Assembly (NCBI GenBank): GCA_019419955.1 | Contig: JAHZIB010000021.1 | Location: 1 to 22,866, forward strand | DNA from: Clostridiales bacterium | Lineage (GTDB): Bacteria > Bacillota > Clostridia > TANB77 > CAG-508 | Direction: 5' to 3' | DNA: 22,866 nt | In this document: positions 6,806-14,223 of the stretch, piece by piece | Numbering within the stretch: the first letter of the stretch is position 1 | How the letters are laid out: each line of letters begins with the position of its first letter | The notes under the pieces: generated by a model | Databases searched by the model: none | What the model saw: the letters and a program-made list of their open reading frames with translations, nothing else | Told to the model about the DNA's origin: nothing | Translations under genes and position numbers: made by a program

Positions 6806-6894
6806 TCTATTACCTACCTTTCTAATTTTTATTATCTGCACAAATTCACAAATGAATTGGTATAACAAAGTCAAATCCAATTACTTTTTCATTC

Positions 6895-7695
6895 TTATAA
6901 ATGTTTAAGGATCTGACTTCTAACAGCTTCTCTCTGTTCCTCAATCTGTTCAACATAAGTCTTTTGTTTTTCCTTATTGTTGTTTTGATATATATTCTTC
7001 AATTTTCTTCGCCCGGACACTTTATAAGTATATCGCTGTTCTTCAAACCTACCCTTTGCTTGCTTCTCCATCTTTTGAAATTCTGTTTCTTTTACACATT
7101 CAGGCTCTTTTATTTCTTTATTATATTTTAATTTCCTTTTTACAGGACGTTTATATATGGATTCTGTATATATTTCGATGTCAGGATTAAAATATATTGT
7201 TTCATTTATATATTGTCTTATAATATTCATTTCCTTTCTCGTAAACGACTCATCTGGTAACTCCAAATTTTTATACTTCCATATAATATGTCTATCAATA
7301 TTTGAATAATTTGACTTTTTCAGGTCTTCGTAATTATACTCTATCTGAAATTTAAGTCCTTCTATTCTTATTGTAATACTACTCCACAATCTATGCTCAT
7401 ATTTCTTAAATATGTCTCTAATTTTTCTAATCTCTCTATATAACTGTTCTACCAAATTTATATATTCATCTTCATTTAGATTAAATTTAATTGGTATTTC
7501 ATATACATTTATTGGATTCTTCTTTAATATTCCTTTTGGAAAATAGTAGAAGAACAGTTCGCCAGTTTCTAGCCCAACCATTTTCTCTTCTACACTTGCA
7601 TATAAGTAAATTCTATCCCATTTTTCTGGTATTAGATAAAATAACTGTTGCTGTAGATTGGAGTAGATTTCTTTTATTTCCGAAGATTTTATCAT
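6895..7695 (-). CDS. YezG-like (DUF600) immunity-protein homologue with basic C-terminal extension
   Basis: A 266-residue protein. Residues 1-165 follow the pattern of the YezG/DUF600 family (immunity proteins or antitoxins for polymorphic toxins): an N-terminal helix IKEIYSNLQQQLFYLIPEKW, then RIYLYASVEE, GELFFYYFPKG, later the paired FQIEYNYEDLKKSNYSNIDR and HIIWKYKNL. Residues about 170-266 are a lysine/glutamate-rich extension not usual for the family. The ATG at 7695 has GGAGG seven bases upstream; an upstream in-frame TTG would place that ribosome site inside the protein. It sits between gpmI and eno with short gaps, so it should be expressed constitutively with glycolysis. No toxin gene is adjacent. 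A house-keeping role of this family member is possible. The family call is by eye. Confidence 0.6.
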   Translation of the reverse strand: MIKSSEIKEIYSNLQQQLFYLIPEKWDRIYLYASVEEKMVGLETGELFFYYFPKGILKKNPINVYEIPIKFNLNEDEYINLVEQLYREIRKIRDIFKKYEHRLWSSITIRIEGLKFQIEYNYEDLKKSNYSNIDRHIIWKYKNLELPDESFTRKEMNIIRQYINETIYFNPDIEIYTESIYKRPVKRKLKYNKEIKEPECVKETEFQKMEKQAKGRFEEQRYTYKVSGRRKLKNIYQNNNKEKQKTYVEQIEEQREAVRSQILKHL

Positions 7696-7717
7696 ATAAT
7701 CCTCCAACTTTTAGTGT

Positions 7718-9247
7718 TTATTTTATTATAATACTTTCTCCAGTCATTTCCTCTGGTTTTTCTATTCCCATTAATTCTAACATTGTTGGTGCCAAATCTG
7801 CTAATTTTCCCTCTTTTAAACTTATATCAGTTTTCCCTACCAATATCAATGGCACAGGATTTGTTGTATGTGCTGTATGAGGTTCCCCTGTTTTATAATC
7901 TATCATTTGTTCCGCATTTCCATGGTCTGCAGTAATTATTAATATACCCTCATTTTTATTAATTGCTTTTACCACTCTTTCTATACATAAATCTATTGTT
8001 TCTACCGCTTTTATTGCAGCATCTAAATTACCCGTATGACCAACCATGTCGGGATTTGCATAATTTAATATTATACAATCATATTTTTTAGAGTTAATTG
8101 CTTCAACTACTTTGTCCGTAACTTCTATAGCACTCATTTCTGGTTTCATATCATATGTTTCAACTTTTGGAGATGGAACTAATATTCTATCTTCTCCTGG
8201 ATATTGTTTTTCTTCTCCACCATTAAAGAAAAATGTAACATGTGCATATTTTTCAGTTTCTGCAATTCTAAGCTGTGTTAAACCTTTCTTGCTAATATAT
8301 TCTCCAAAAGTATTTACTAACATTTCTGGTTTAAATGCAATTTTTACATTAGGCATAGTTTGCTCATACTGTGTAAAACAAACGTAATCTAAATCCATTT
8401 TCTTGGTATCAAACTCTTTAAATTCCTTGTCTACAAGAGTTCTAGTAAGTTCTCTTGCTCTGTCAGGTCTAAAATTAAAGAAAATTACTGAATCTTTATT
8501 CTCTATTTTTGCAATAGGTTCATTATTTTGGCATATTACAGTTGGCTCTACAAATTCATCAAATACTTCCTTTTGATAAGAACTCTCTATTGCAGCAACA
8601 GCTGATGTTGCTTTAATTCCTTCTCCATTTACAATTGCATCATATGCTTTTTGGATTCTGTTCCATCTCTTGTCTCTATCCATACTATAAAATCTTCCAG
8701 AGATTGTCGCAATTTTCCCAACACCTTTTTCCTTCATTTTTTCCTCAAGCTTTATTATATAGCTCTCTCCTGAAGTTGGTGGAGTATCTCTACCATCCAT
8801 AAAACAATGCACATAAACATCTTCAAAATCTTTCCTTTTTGCAAGTTCTAATATTGCAAAAAGATGACGAATATGACTGTGTACTCCTCCATCTGATAAT
8901 AAACCTAATATGTGTAACTTAGCATTATTTCTCTTAGCATTTTCAATTGCATCCACTAATTCTGGAATACTAAAAAAATCTCCATCTTCTATTGATTTTG
9001 TTATTCTTGTTAATTCTTGATAAACTATTCTTCCTGCTCCAATATTTGTATGTCCCACCTCGGAATTTCCCATTTGTCCTTCTGGTAAGCCTACATCAAG
9101 CCCGCTTGTATGAATTCTTGTAGTAGGGCATGTTTTCATAAGTTTATCTAAATTAGGTGTATTGGCAAGTTTTACAGCATTAGATTGCTCCTTCTCATTA
9201 ATACCAAATCCATCTAATATCATAAGCATTGTAACATTTTTGTCCAT
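7718..9247 (-). CDS. gpmI: 2,3-bisphosphoglycerate-independent phosphoglycerate mutase
   Basis: A 509-residue enzyme interconverting 3- and 2-phosphoglycerate with two Mn ions in the alkaline phosphatase fold. The N-terminus MLMILDGFGINEKEQSNAV gives the metal ligand Asp12. The phosphorylated Ser62 is in GQMGNSEVGHTNIGAGR. The inserted transferase domain includes VYVHCFMDGRDTPP, ISGRFYSMDRDKRW and FFNFRPDRARELTR. The C-terminal metal site has NYANPDMVGHTG and ITADHGNAEQM. Length is standard (505-515). ATG 9247 has AAAGGA about nine bases upstream. It lies 15 bases downstream of tpiA and 22 bases upstream of the YezG-like gene in one operon. Confidence 0.97.
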   Translation of the reverse strand: MDKNVTMLMILDGFGINEKEQSNAVKLANTPNLDKLMKTCPTTRIHTSGLDVGLPEGQMGNSEVGHTNIGAGRIVYQELTRITKSIEDGDFFSIPELVDAIENAKRNNAKLHILGLLSDGGVHSHIRHLFAILELAKRKDFEDVYVHCFMDGRDTPPTSGESYIIKLEEKMKEKGVGKIATISGRFYSMDRDKRWNRIQKAYDAIVNGEGIKATSAVAAIESSYQKEVFDEFVEPTVICQNNEPIAKIENKDSVIFFNFRPDRARELTRTLVDKEFKEFDTKKMDLDYVCFTQYEQTMPNVKIAFKPEMLVNTFGEYISKKGLTQLRIAETEKYAHVTFFFNGGEEKQYPGEDRILVPSPKVETYDMKPEMSAIEVTDKVVEAINSKKYDCIILNYANPDMVGHTGNLDAAIKAVETIDLCIERVVKAINKNEGILIITADHGNAEQMIDYKTGEPHTAHTTNPVPLILVGKTDISLKEGKLADLAPTMLELMGIEKPEEMTGESIIIK

Positions 9248-9262
9248 ATACCATAATCCTTT

Positions 9263-10012
9263 CTAATTATAATTTACAATCTCAGCAAACTCATCTACTT
9301 TCAAACTGGCTCCTCCAACCAGTCCACCATCTATATCTGACATAGAAAATAGTTCTGTTGCATTACTGCTTTTTATACTTCCTCCATATTGTATTATAAC
9401 TCTTTTCGCTACATCTTGTCTATATAATTCAGCTATTTTATTTCTTATTGCTTTAATTGCATCATTTGCTTCTTCCTTTGTGGCAGTTTTTCCCGTTCCT
9501 ATTGCCCAGATTGGTTCATATGCAATAATCGTATTTTCTACTTGTACATCCAACAATCCTTTTAAAGCCTTTTCAGTTTGAACTGTTATAATCTCCTCTG
9601 CTCTTTCGCTTTCTCTTTGTTCTAAATTTTCCCCAACACAAACTATTGGCGTCAAACCATATTTATGTGCAGAAATAACCTTTTTATTCACATTTTCATC
9701 AGTCTCGGCAAAATACATTCTTCTTTCAGAATGCCCTATTATAACATACTTTACACCAATACTACTTAACATTTTTCCTGAAACTTCTCCAGTATATGCT
9801 CCATTCTCTTCCCAATGCATATTTTGTGCACCAATCTTTATATTAGTATTCTGCACCGAAAGTAAACCATAAAACAAATCTGTATATGGAACACACAAAA
9901 CAACTTCATTTTGTGTATCTTTCACAAGTGGAGCCAACTCATCTATAAATCTAATAGCTTGGTCTGGAAGCATATTCATCTTCCAATTTCCTGCAATAAC
10001 TTTCTTCCTCAT
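9263..10012 (-). CDS. tpiA: Triose-phosphate isomerase
   Basis: A 249-residue TIM-barrel enzyme interconverting dihydroxyacetone phosphate and glyceraldehyde 3-phosphate. Active-site residues are visible: Lys11 in GNWKMN, His94 in IIGHSERR, Glu166 in AYEPIWAIGTGK, and the phosphate-binding YGGSIKSSNATEL and GGLVGGASLK segments. Length is typical. ATG 10012 follows AAGGAGAGAG. It is separated from pgk by a 93-base gap that is mostly filled by a 70-base inverted-repeat element, so the operon transcript carries a long hairpin between pgk and tpiA. Confidence 0.97.
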   Translation of the reverse strand: MRKKVIAGNWKMNMLPDQAIRFIDELAPLVKDTQNEVVLCVPYTDLFYGLLSVQNTNIKIGAQNMHWEENGAYTGEVSGKMLSSIGVKYVIIGHSERRMYFAETDENVNKKVISAHKYGLTPIVCVGENLEQRESERAEEIITVQTEKALKGLLDVQVENTIIAYEPIWAIGTGKTATKEEANDAIKAIRNKIAELYRQDVAKRVIIQYGGSIKSSNATELFSMSDIDGGLVGGASLKVDEFAEIVNYN

Positions 10013-10036
10013 TCACTCTCTCCTTTCTTTTTCCCC

Positions 10037-10106
10037 ACTTTCGAATTAGGGACACTTCTCTTTTCGAAATTTTTTGCGAATTTAGAAGTGTCCCTAATTC
10101 GAAAGT
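10037..10106. repeat. Perfect 23-bp inverted-repeat element, copy 1 of an AGAAGTGTCCCT family
   Basis: The arm at 10037-10059 is the exact reverse complement of 10084-10106, with a 24-base loop containing a smaller TTCG/CGAA inverted repeat. Each arm contains AATTAGGGACACTTCT or its complement. Related, decayed copies occur at 12967-13016 and 16262-16273. All three lie between genes. This resembles REP-type or MITE-like palindromes mobilised by REP-associated Y1 transposases. No transposase is in the window. The right arm ends on the first base of the pgk stop codon. Confidence 0.8.
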
Positions 10107-11395
10107 TATTTTTCTAGATAATCACAAGATTTCTTTTCTATATCATTCTCTTCAGAAACTGCTTTGCCTTTTTCTTTCCTGTCCGTCAAGCAAGCAAGTC
10201 CTGGTAACTTTTTTCCTTCTAACAATTCCAAAGAAGCTCCCCCTCCTGTTGAAATATGTGTAAAGCTGTCATCTAGTCCTAATTTATGAATTGCTGCTGC
10301 AGAATCTCCTCCTCCAACTATTGATATTGCTTTTGTTTGAGAGATTGCTTCTGCAACCTGTTCCGTTCCAATGCTATACTTATCTACTTCACAAACTCCA
10401 AGTGGTCCATTCCATAAAATTGTTTTCTTGCCTTGTAATTCATTTCCAAATGTTCTAGCTGTTCTTGGTCCAATGTCCACACCTTGCCAACCTTGTGGAA
10501 TTTTATCCGATGAAACTACTTTATCTGGTGCAGTTTTTAAATATGTTATAAAATCTGTTTCGTCTACTTCTTTTTGCTTAGGAGTAATTACTGTATCTTC
10601 TGGAAGTGTCAACTTCACACCACTTTCATCTGCTTTCTTCATTATTCTTTTGGCTTCTTCTAATTTATCCTCTTCACATAGTGAATCTCCTATTTCATAC
10701 CCTTTTGCTTTCAAGAAAGTATATGCCATTCCACCACCTATTAGTAATTCATCTACTTTACTTAATAAGTTTTCTATAACTCCTATTTTATCTGAGACTT
10801 TAGCTCCTCCTAGAATTGCAACAAATGGTTTTTCAGGATGCTCCAAAGTACCATTCAAGAACTCTATTTCTTCTTTCATTAAATATCCTGCAACCGCTTC
10901 ATCTACATGATGTGCAACTCCTTCTGTTGAACTATGAGCTCTATGTGCTGCTCCAAACGCATCGTTTACATAAATTCCGTCAGAAAGATTCGCAAGTTCC
11001 CTAGCAAATTCATCATCATTTTTCTCCTCTCTTGGGTCAAACCTAACATTTTGAAGAAGTGCTACTTCTCCATCAGTTAACGCCTCTGTTACTGACTTAG
11101 CACTTTCACCTGTTACATCATTAGCAAATTTTACATCTGTGCCAAGTTTTTTTGCAAGTTCCCCTGCTACTGGTTTTAATGAATATTTTTCATTTACTTG
11201 ACCTTTTGGTCTTCCTAAATGAGAGCACAAAATAACCTTAGCACCTTGTCCCATTAAATACTTGATTGTTGGAATCGCTGCAGTTATTCTATTATCATCA
11301 GTAATTTTTCCATCCTCCATTGGCACATTAAAGTCACATCTAACTAGAACCTTTTTTCCTTTTACATTTACATCTTCAATTGTTTTTTTATTCAT
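10106..11395 (-). CDS. pgk: Phosphoglycerate kinase with C-terminal extension
   Basis: A 429-residue enzyme forming ATP and 3-phosphoglycerate from 1,3-bisphosphoglycerate. The N-terminal domain has VLVRCDFNVPMEDGKI, SHLGRPKGQ and NVRFDPREEKND. The nucleotide domain has AILGGAKVSDKIGVIENLL, WNGPLGVCEVD and IVGGGDSAAAIHKLGL, with HISTGGGASLELLEGKKLPG as the usual end. Family members usually stop about ten residues after that point (near 395-400). Here about 30 extra charged residues follow, ending SCDYLEK. The stop codon coincides with the edge of the inverted-repeat element at 10037-10106, so insertion of that element or its ancestor may have replaced the original end. ATG 11395 has AAAGGAG upstream. 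It is the third gene of the operon. Confidence 0.96.
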   Translation of the reverse strand: MNKKTIEDVNVKGKKVLVRCDFNVPMEDGKITDDNRITAAIPTIKYLMGQGAKVILCSHLGRPKGQVNEKYSLKPVAGELAKKLGTDVKFANDVTGESAKSVTEALTDGEVALLQNVRFDPREEKNDDEFARELANLSDGIYVNDAFGAAHRAHSSTEGVAHHVDEAVAGYLMKEEIEFLNGTLEHPEKPFVAILGGAKVSDKIGVIENLLSKVDELLIGGGMAYTFLKAKGYEIGDSLCEEDKLEEAKRIMKKADESGVKLTLPEDTVITPKQKEVDETDFITYLKTAPDKVVSSDKIPQGWQGVDIGPRTARTFGNELQGKKTILWNGPLGVCEVDKYSIGTEQVAEAISQTKAISIVGGGDSAAAIHKLGLDDSFTHISTGGGASLELLEGKKLPGLACLTDRKEKGKAVSEENDIEKKSCDYLEK

Positions 11396-11486
11396 ATTGA
11401 AACTCCTTTCATTTCTCCTAAATAGATGAAGGGTAACTATTTAAAAGACTTCACTTTTTAGAATTAATAAATCAAATATCATAAAT

Positions 11487-11735
11487 TTATTTCTTTACAC
11501 TTTTTATATTCTGTAGTTCAAACCTATATTTTTGCTCAACATTTGGATACTTTGCCCTGTCAACTTCAGACATAAACATATCATATGGTCTAACATATAA
11601 TAAACAATCATCATATAAAGCTCTATATACTACACATTTTTCCTTAGTTTCACTATGAATTGCAAGCCCCTCTATAATATAATAGTCTCCTTTAAAATGT
11701 TTGTATATCCCATGCAATTTTAGTTCTCTTTCCAT
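11487..11735 (-). CDS. DUF1653 domain protein
   Basis: An 82-residue protein whose core (GIYKHFKGDYYIIEGLAIHS, then CVVYRALYDD, LLYVRPYDMF) matches the DUF1653 pattern. This is a small single-domain family of unknown function found across bacteria. ATG 11735 follows a purine-rich AAAGGAAAAGG. It lies 19 bases downstream of gap and about 90 bases upstream of pgk, in the same orientation, so it should be co-transcribed with glycolytic genes. This is an unusual position, since gap and pgk are normally adjacent. The C-terminal 20 residues are charged and not part of the domain. Confidence 0.8.
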   Translation of the reverse strand: MERELKLHGIYKHFKGDYYIIEGLAIHSETKEKCVVYRALYDDCLLYVRPYDMFMSEVDRAKYPNVEQKYRFELQNIKSVKK

Positions 11736-11754
11736 GTTTTTCCTTTTCCTTTCG

Positions 11755-12756
11755 TTATTTGTTTGATATATGAACTGCTAAATCTACTAATTTGTTTGAA
11801 TAACCCCATTCATTGTCATACCAAGCTACTAATTTAACAAATGTATCTGTAAGTGCTATACCTGCTGCTGCATCAAATATTGATGTATGTTCATCATGTA
11901 TAAAATCTGATGATACAACTGGTTCATCCGTATATTCCATAATTCCCTTCATCTCGTTTTCACAAGCTCTTTTTATAGCATTACATATTTCTTCATAAGT
12001 TGCAGGTTTTTCTAGATTACATGTTAAATCAACAACTGAAACATCTACTGTTGGTACTCTAAATGACATACCTGTTAATTTTCCATTTAACTCAGGAATA
12101 ACCTTTCCAACTGCCTTTGCAGCTCCTGTTGATGATGGTATTATATTAGCCGAAGCTGCTCTTCCACCTCTCCAATCTTTTTTAGAAGCTCCGTCAACAG
12201 TTTTTTGTGTTGCAGTTGTAGAATGTACCGTTGTCATTAAGCCATCTTTAATTCCAAAATTATCATTTATAACCTTAGCAAGAGGTGCTAAACAATTTGT
12301 TGTACATGATGCATTTGAAATTATATTCATATCTGGTGTGTATTTATCATTATTTACTCCCATTACAAACATAGGTGCATCCTTTGACGGTGCAGATATG
12401 ATTACCTTTTTTGCTCCTGCATCTAAATGAGCCTGAGCTTTTTCCATTGTTGTAAATACTCCTGAACATTCCAATACATAATCCACCCCATCTGCTCCCC
12501 AAGGGATATTTTTTGGGTCTGTTTCATTATACACTTTTACTTCTTTACCATTTGCTATTAACTTTCCATCTTCTCCTTTTATTTCTCCTTGGAATCTTCC
12601 ATGAACTGTATCGTATTTTAACATATACGCCATATAATCTGCTGCAATAAATGGGTCATTTACAGCTACTATTTCTACTCCTTCTCTATTTAGCGCTGCC
12701 TGAAACGCAAGCTTTCCAATCCTTCCAAAACCATTAATACCAACTTTAATTGACAT
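11755..12756 (-). CDS. gap: Glyceraldehyde-3-phosphate dehydrogenase, type I
   Basis: A 333-residue NAD-dependent enzyme producing 1,3-bisphosphoglycerate. The N-terminal Rossmann motif is VGINGFGRIGKLAFQ, followed by VNDPF. The catalytic Cys151 is in SNASCTTNCLAP, and the phosphate-binding regions HSTTATQKTVDG and RRAA-like GGRAASANIIPSSTGAAKAV are present. The C-terminal WYDNEWGYSNKLVDL is canonical. ATG 12756 has AGGAGG about eight bases upstream. It is the first gene of the glycolytic operon. No cggR-type regulator lies upstream, unlike in Bacillus. Confidence 0.97.
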   Translation of the reverse strand: MSIKVGINGFGRIGKLAFQAALNREGVEIVAVNDPFIAADYMAYMLKYDTVHGRFQGEIKGEDGKLIANGKEVKVYNETDPKNIPWGADGVDYVLECSGVFTTMEKAQAHLDAGAKKVIISAPSKDAPMFVMGVNNDKYTPDMNIISNASCTTNCLAPLAKVINDNFGIKDGLMTTVHSTTATQKTVDGASKKDWRGGRAASANIIPSSTGAAKAVGKVIPELNGKLTGMSFRVPTVDVSVVDLTCNLEKPATYEEICNAIKRACENEMKGIMEYTDEPVVSSDFIHDEHTSIFDAAAGIALTDTFVKLVAWYDNEWGYSNKLVDLAVHISNK

Positions 12757-12810
12757 ATCGAATTCCTCCTTGTTTTTATTTCTATTATTTAGTATACCCT
12801 AAACAATAAT

Positions 12811-12839
12811 ATTTTATATCAAAAATGTGAATTTTTCAA
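12811..12839 (-). promoter_or_regulatory. Likely promoter of the gap operon
   Basis: On the minus strand, TTGAAA (12839-12834), a 17-base spacer, TAAAAT (12816-12811), about 54 bases before the gap ATG. The region is very AT-rich, so alternative -10 boxes (TATAAA one turn away) are possible. Confidence 0.5.
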
Positions 12840-12966
12840 TAGAGTTGTTATATTTTATCATATTTTCGTTACAGGACAATGGTTTAAAAAATAATTGTAC
12901 TGCTTTTACCCCCATATATCTCAAGTTCTATCAAACACGTAAACATTCCTTTATTAGACTAAAGGG

Positions 12967-13016
12967 ATGTGTTCCCAATTTGCAAGAATTTGCGAAAAGA
13001 GAAGTGTCCCTAATTC
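12967..13016. repeat. AGAAGTGTCCCT repeat, copy 2 (left arm decayed)
   Basis: AGAAGTGTCCCTAATTC at 13000-13016 is identical over 17 bases to the right arm of copy 1, and TTTGCGAA occurs just before it as in copy 1. The expected left arm is only vaguely present (GGGATGTGTTCCC near 12964-12976). Copy 1 is perfect, so this looks like an older insertion. Confidence 0.65.
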
Positions 13017-13062
13017 AAAAAAACGCAGGCAAATTAAGAAAATATTTTCCTATTTGCCTACG
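13017..13062 (-). terminator. Rho-independent terminator of the 13082 gene
   Basis: Read leftward, CGTAGGCAAAT (13062-13052) pairs with ATTTGCCTGCG (13034-13024) with one mismatch and is followed by seven or more T. It lies 20 bases past the stop of the small repeat-protein gene and insulates it from the glycolytic operon. Confidence 0.85.
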
Positions 13063-13081
13063 TTCTCATTTGAATTTGAAA

Positions 13082-13348
13082 TTATAATTCAATATCGCCT
13101 GTTATTTCTACTTCTCTTAGCCAGAATTTTTTCATACTCTCGCCTGTTATTTCATGGAATAGAAAATCATGAACATCTTCTCCTGTTATTTTTTGATGCC
13201 AAAAATCATGTACTTCCTGAAAAATCTTTTCTTGCTTAGGTGTTAAAACAAGTTGACAGTCTTGGCATAAAAAATTCCTAATTTTTGTCCATAAGCTTAT
13301 TTCCGTTGGTAAATTTTTATTTAAATTATTATCTACACGATATTCCAT
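13082..13348 (-). CDS. Small hypothetical protein with internal VHDF...ITGE repeats
   Basis: An 88-residue protein from ATG 13348. AAGGAGG lies about 11 bases upstream, inside a longer frame from TTG 13375, which is therefore less likely. The first 50 residues include TEISLWTKIRNFLCQDCQLV with a CxxC pair. The C-terminal 45 residues contain about three imperfect 13-14 residue units: VHDFWHQKITGED, VHDFLFHEITGES, MKKFWLREVEITGD. I do not recognise the family. It is monocistronic, with its own strong terminator. The aromatic/histidine-rich repeats and the CxxC pair could suggest metal or partner binding, but that is speculation. Confidence 0.6.
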   Translation of the reverse strand: MEYRVDNNLNKNLPTEISLWTKIRNFLCQDCQLVLTPKQEKIFQEVHDFWHQKITGEDVHDFLFHEITGESMKKFWLREVEITGDIEL

Positions 13349-13489
13349 CTCTATTATTTCCTCCTTCGTGCTCAATTAAATATTTCTTATCATATTTATA
13401 CTACAAATTTATTCATTAATCAAGCTGTTATTTATCATTTTATAAGTGCGTTGCTTTGAAGTGGTTGTCCCAAGCTGTTTTCCAGTTTA

Positions 13490-13532
13490 TTACATTTTTG
13501 TTACATTTTTGTTACATTTTTGTTACATTTTG
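13490..13532. repeat. 11-bp tandem repeat TTACATTTTTG, four copies
   Basis: Three exact copies (13490-13500, 13501-13511, 13512-13522) and a fourth one base short (13523-13532) run without gaps, ending about 10 bases from the spoVT stop codon. It lies in the 3' region of spoVT and upstream of the 13082 gene. No hairpin is evident. Such slippage-prone repeats can vary in copy number. Confidence 0.85.
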
Positions 13533-13541
13533 TTTTTTTCT

Positions 13542-14096
13542 TTATATTTCCATTTGACTACCTAGAAAACTTGCTGCTGATTGTACTACTTTTTGCTCTA
13601 CTTCGGACATTTTTGTTCCTCTATCTTTTGATAGTAAAATTACTGTCCCTATTGTATTTCCATCTGAAATAATTGGATATACTACTTGTGAGTTAAATCT
13701 TCTTTCTTTATTATCATTTTTTGTTATTGGAACTGCCATGTCATTATTTTCTCTGCTCGTATACTTTTCTTTGTCTTCCATTATCTTTTCTAGCTCACTG
13801 CTTACTCCTTGTTCCAAAAACTCCTTTTTTGAACCTCCAGATACAGCTATTACCGTATCTCTATCTGTAATACATGCAATATGTCCCGTAGTTTTTGCTA
13901 AAGTTTCGGTATACTCCGCAGCAAATTCAGAAAGCTCTCCTATAGGAGAATATTTTTTTAGTATAACTTCTCCTTCTTTGTCTGTAAAGATTTCAAGAGG
14001 ATCCCCCTCTTTAATGCGCAATGTCTTACGTATTTCTTTTGGTATTACAACTCTGCCTAAATCATCTATTCTTCTTACAACTCCTGTTGCTTTCAT
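13542..14096 (-). CDS. spoVT: Stage V sporulation protein T (SpoVT)
   Basis: A 184-residue transcription factor of the AbrB superfamily. Residues 1-50 form the swapped-hairpin DNA-binding domain (MKATGVVRRIDDLGRVVIPK, EIRKTLRIKEGDPLEIF). Residues about 55-180 form the GAF-like domain (ELSEFAAEYTETLAKTTGHI, VYPIISDGNTIGTVILLS). In Bacillus it modulates sigma-G-dependent forespore genes. Length and both domains match SpoVT rather than short AbrB, which indicates a spore-forming host. ATG 14096 has AAAAGGAGG about eight bases upstream. The promoter region (14097-14223) is very AT-rich, and I could not assign a sigma-G box with confidence. Confidence 0.93.
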   Translation of the reverse strand: MKATGVVRRIDDLGRVVIPKEIRKTLRIKEGDPLEIFTDKEGEVILKKYSPIGELSEFAAEYTETLAKTTGHIACITDRDTVIAVSGGSKKEFLEQGVSSELEKIMEDKEKYTSRENNDMAVPITKNDNKERRFNSQVVYPIISDGNTIGTVILLSKDRGTKMSEVEQKVVQSAASFLGSQMEI

Positions 14097-14223
14097 AAAA
14101 TTCCTCCTTTTAAATTATATGTCTATTCTTATTATTACAAAAGAGGAAAATTTTATACATGTTTTTTTAAATTTATATATGAATTTTTATTCTTTACAAT
14201 TTTATAATAGTTACATTTTATTT

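Larger units (their letters stand above)
12757..13081. other. Gene-free region upstream of gap
   Basis: These 325 bases hold the likely gap-operon promoter (12811-12839), a decayed copy of the AGAAGTGTCCCT repeat (12967-13016) and the terminator of the 13082 gene (13017-13062). The segment 12845-12960 shows no gene. A TTGTCC/TAAAAT pair with a 16-base spacer there may be a second promoter. Confidence 0.6.

Noticed and set aside
6806..6880. N-terminal 25-residue extension of enolase
   Set aside because: It is not conserved in enolases, and a ribosome site precedes the ATG at 6805.
13490..13532. CRISPR array
   Set aside because: The 11-bp units are directly tandem, with no spacers.
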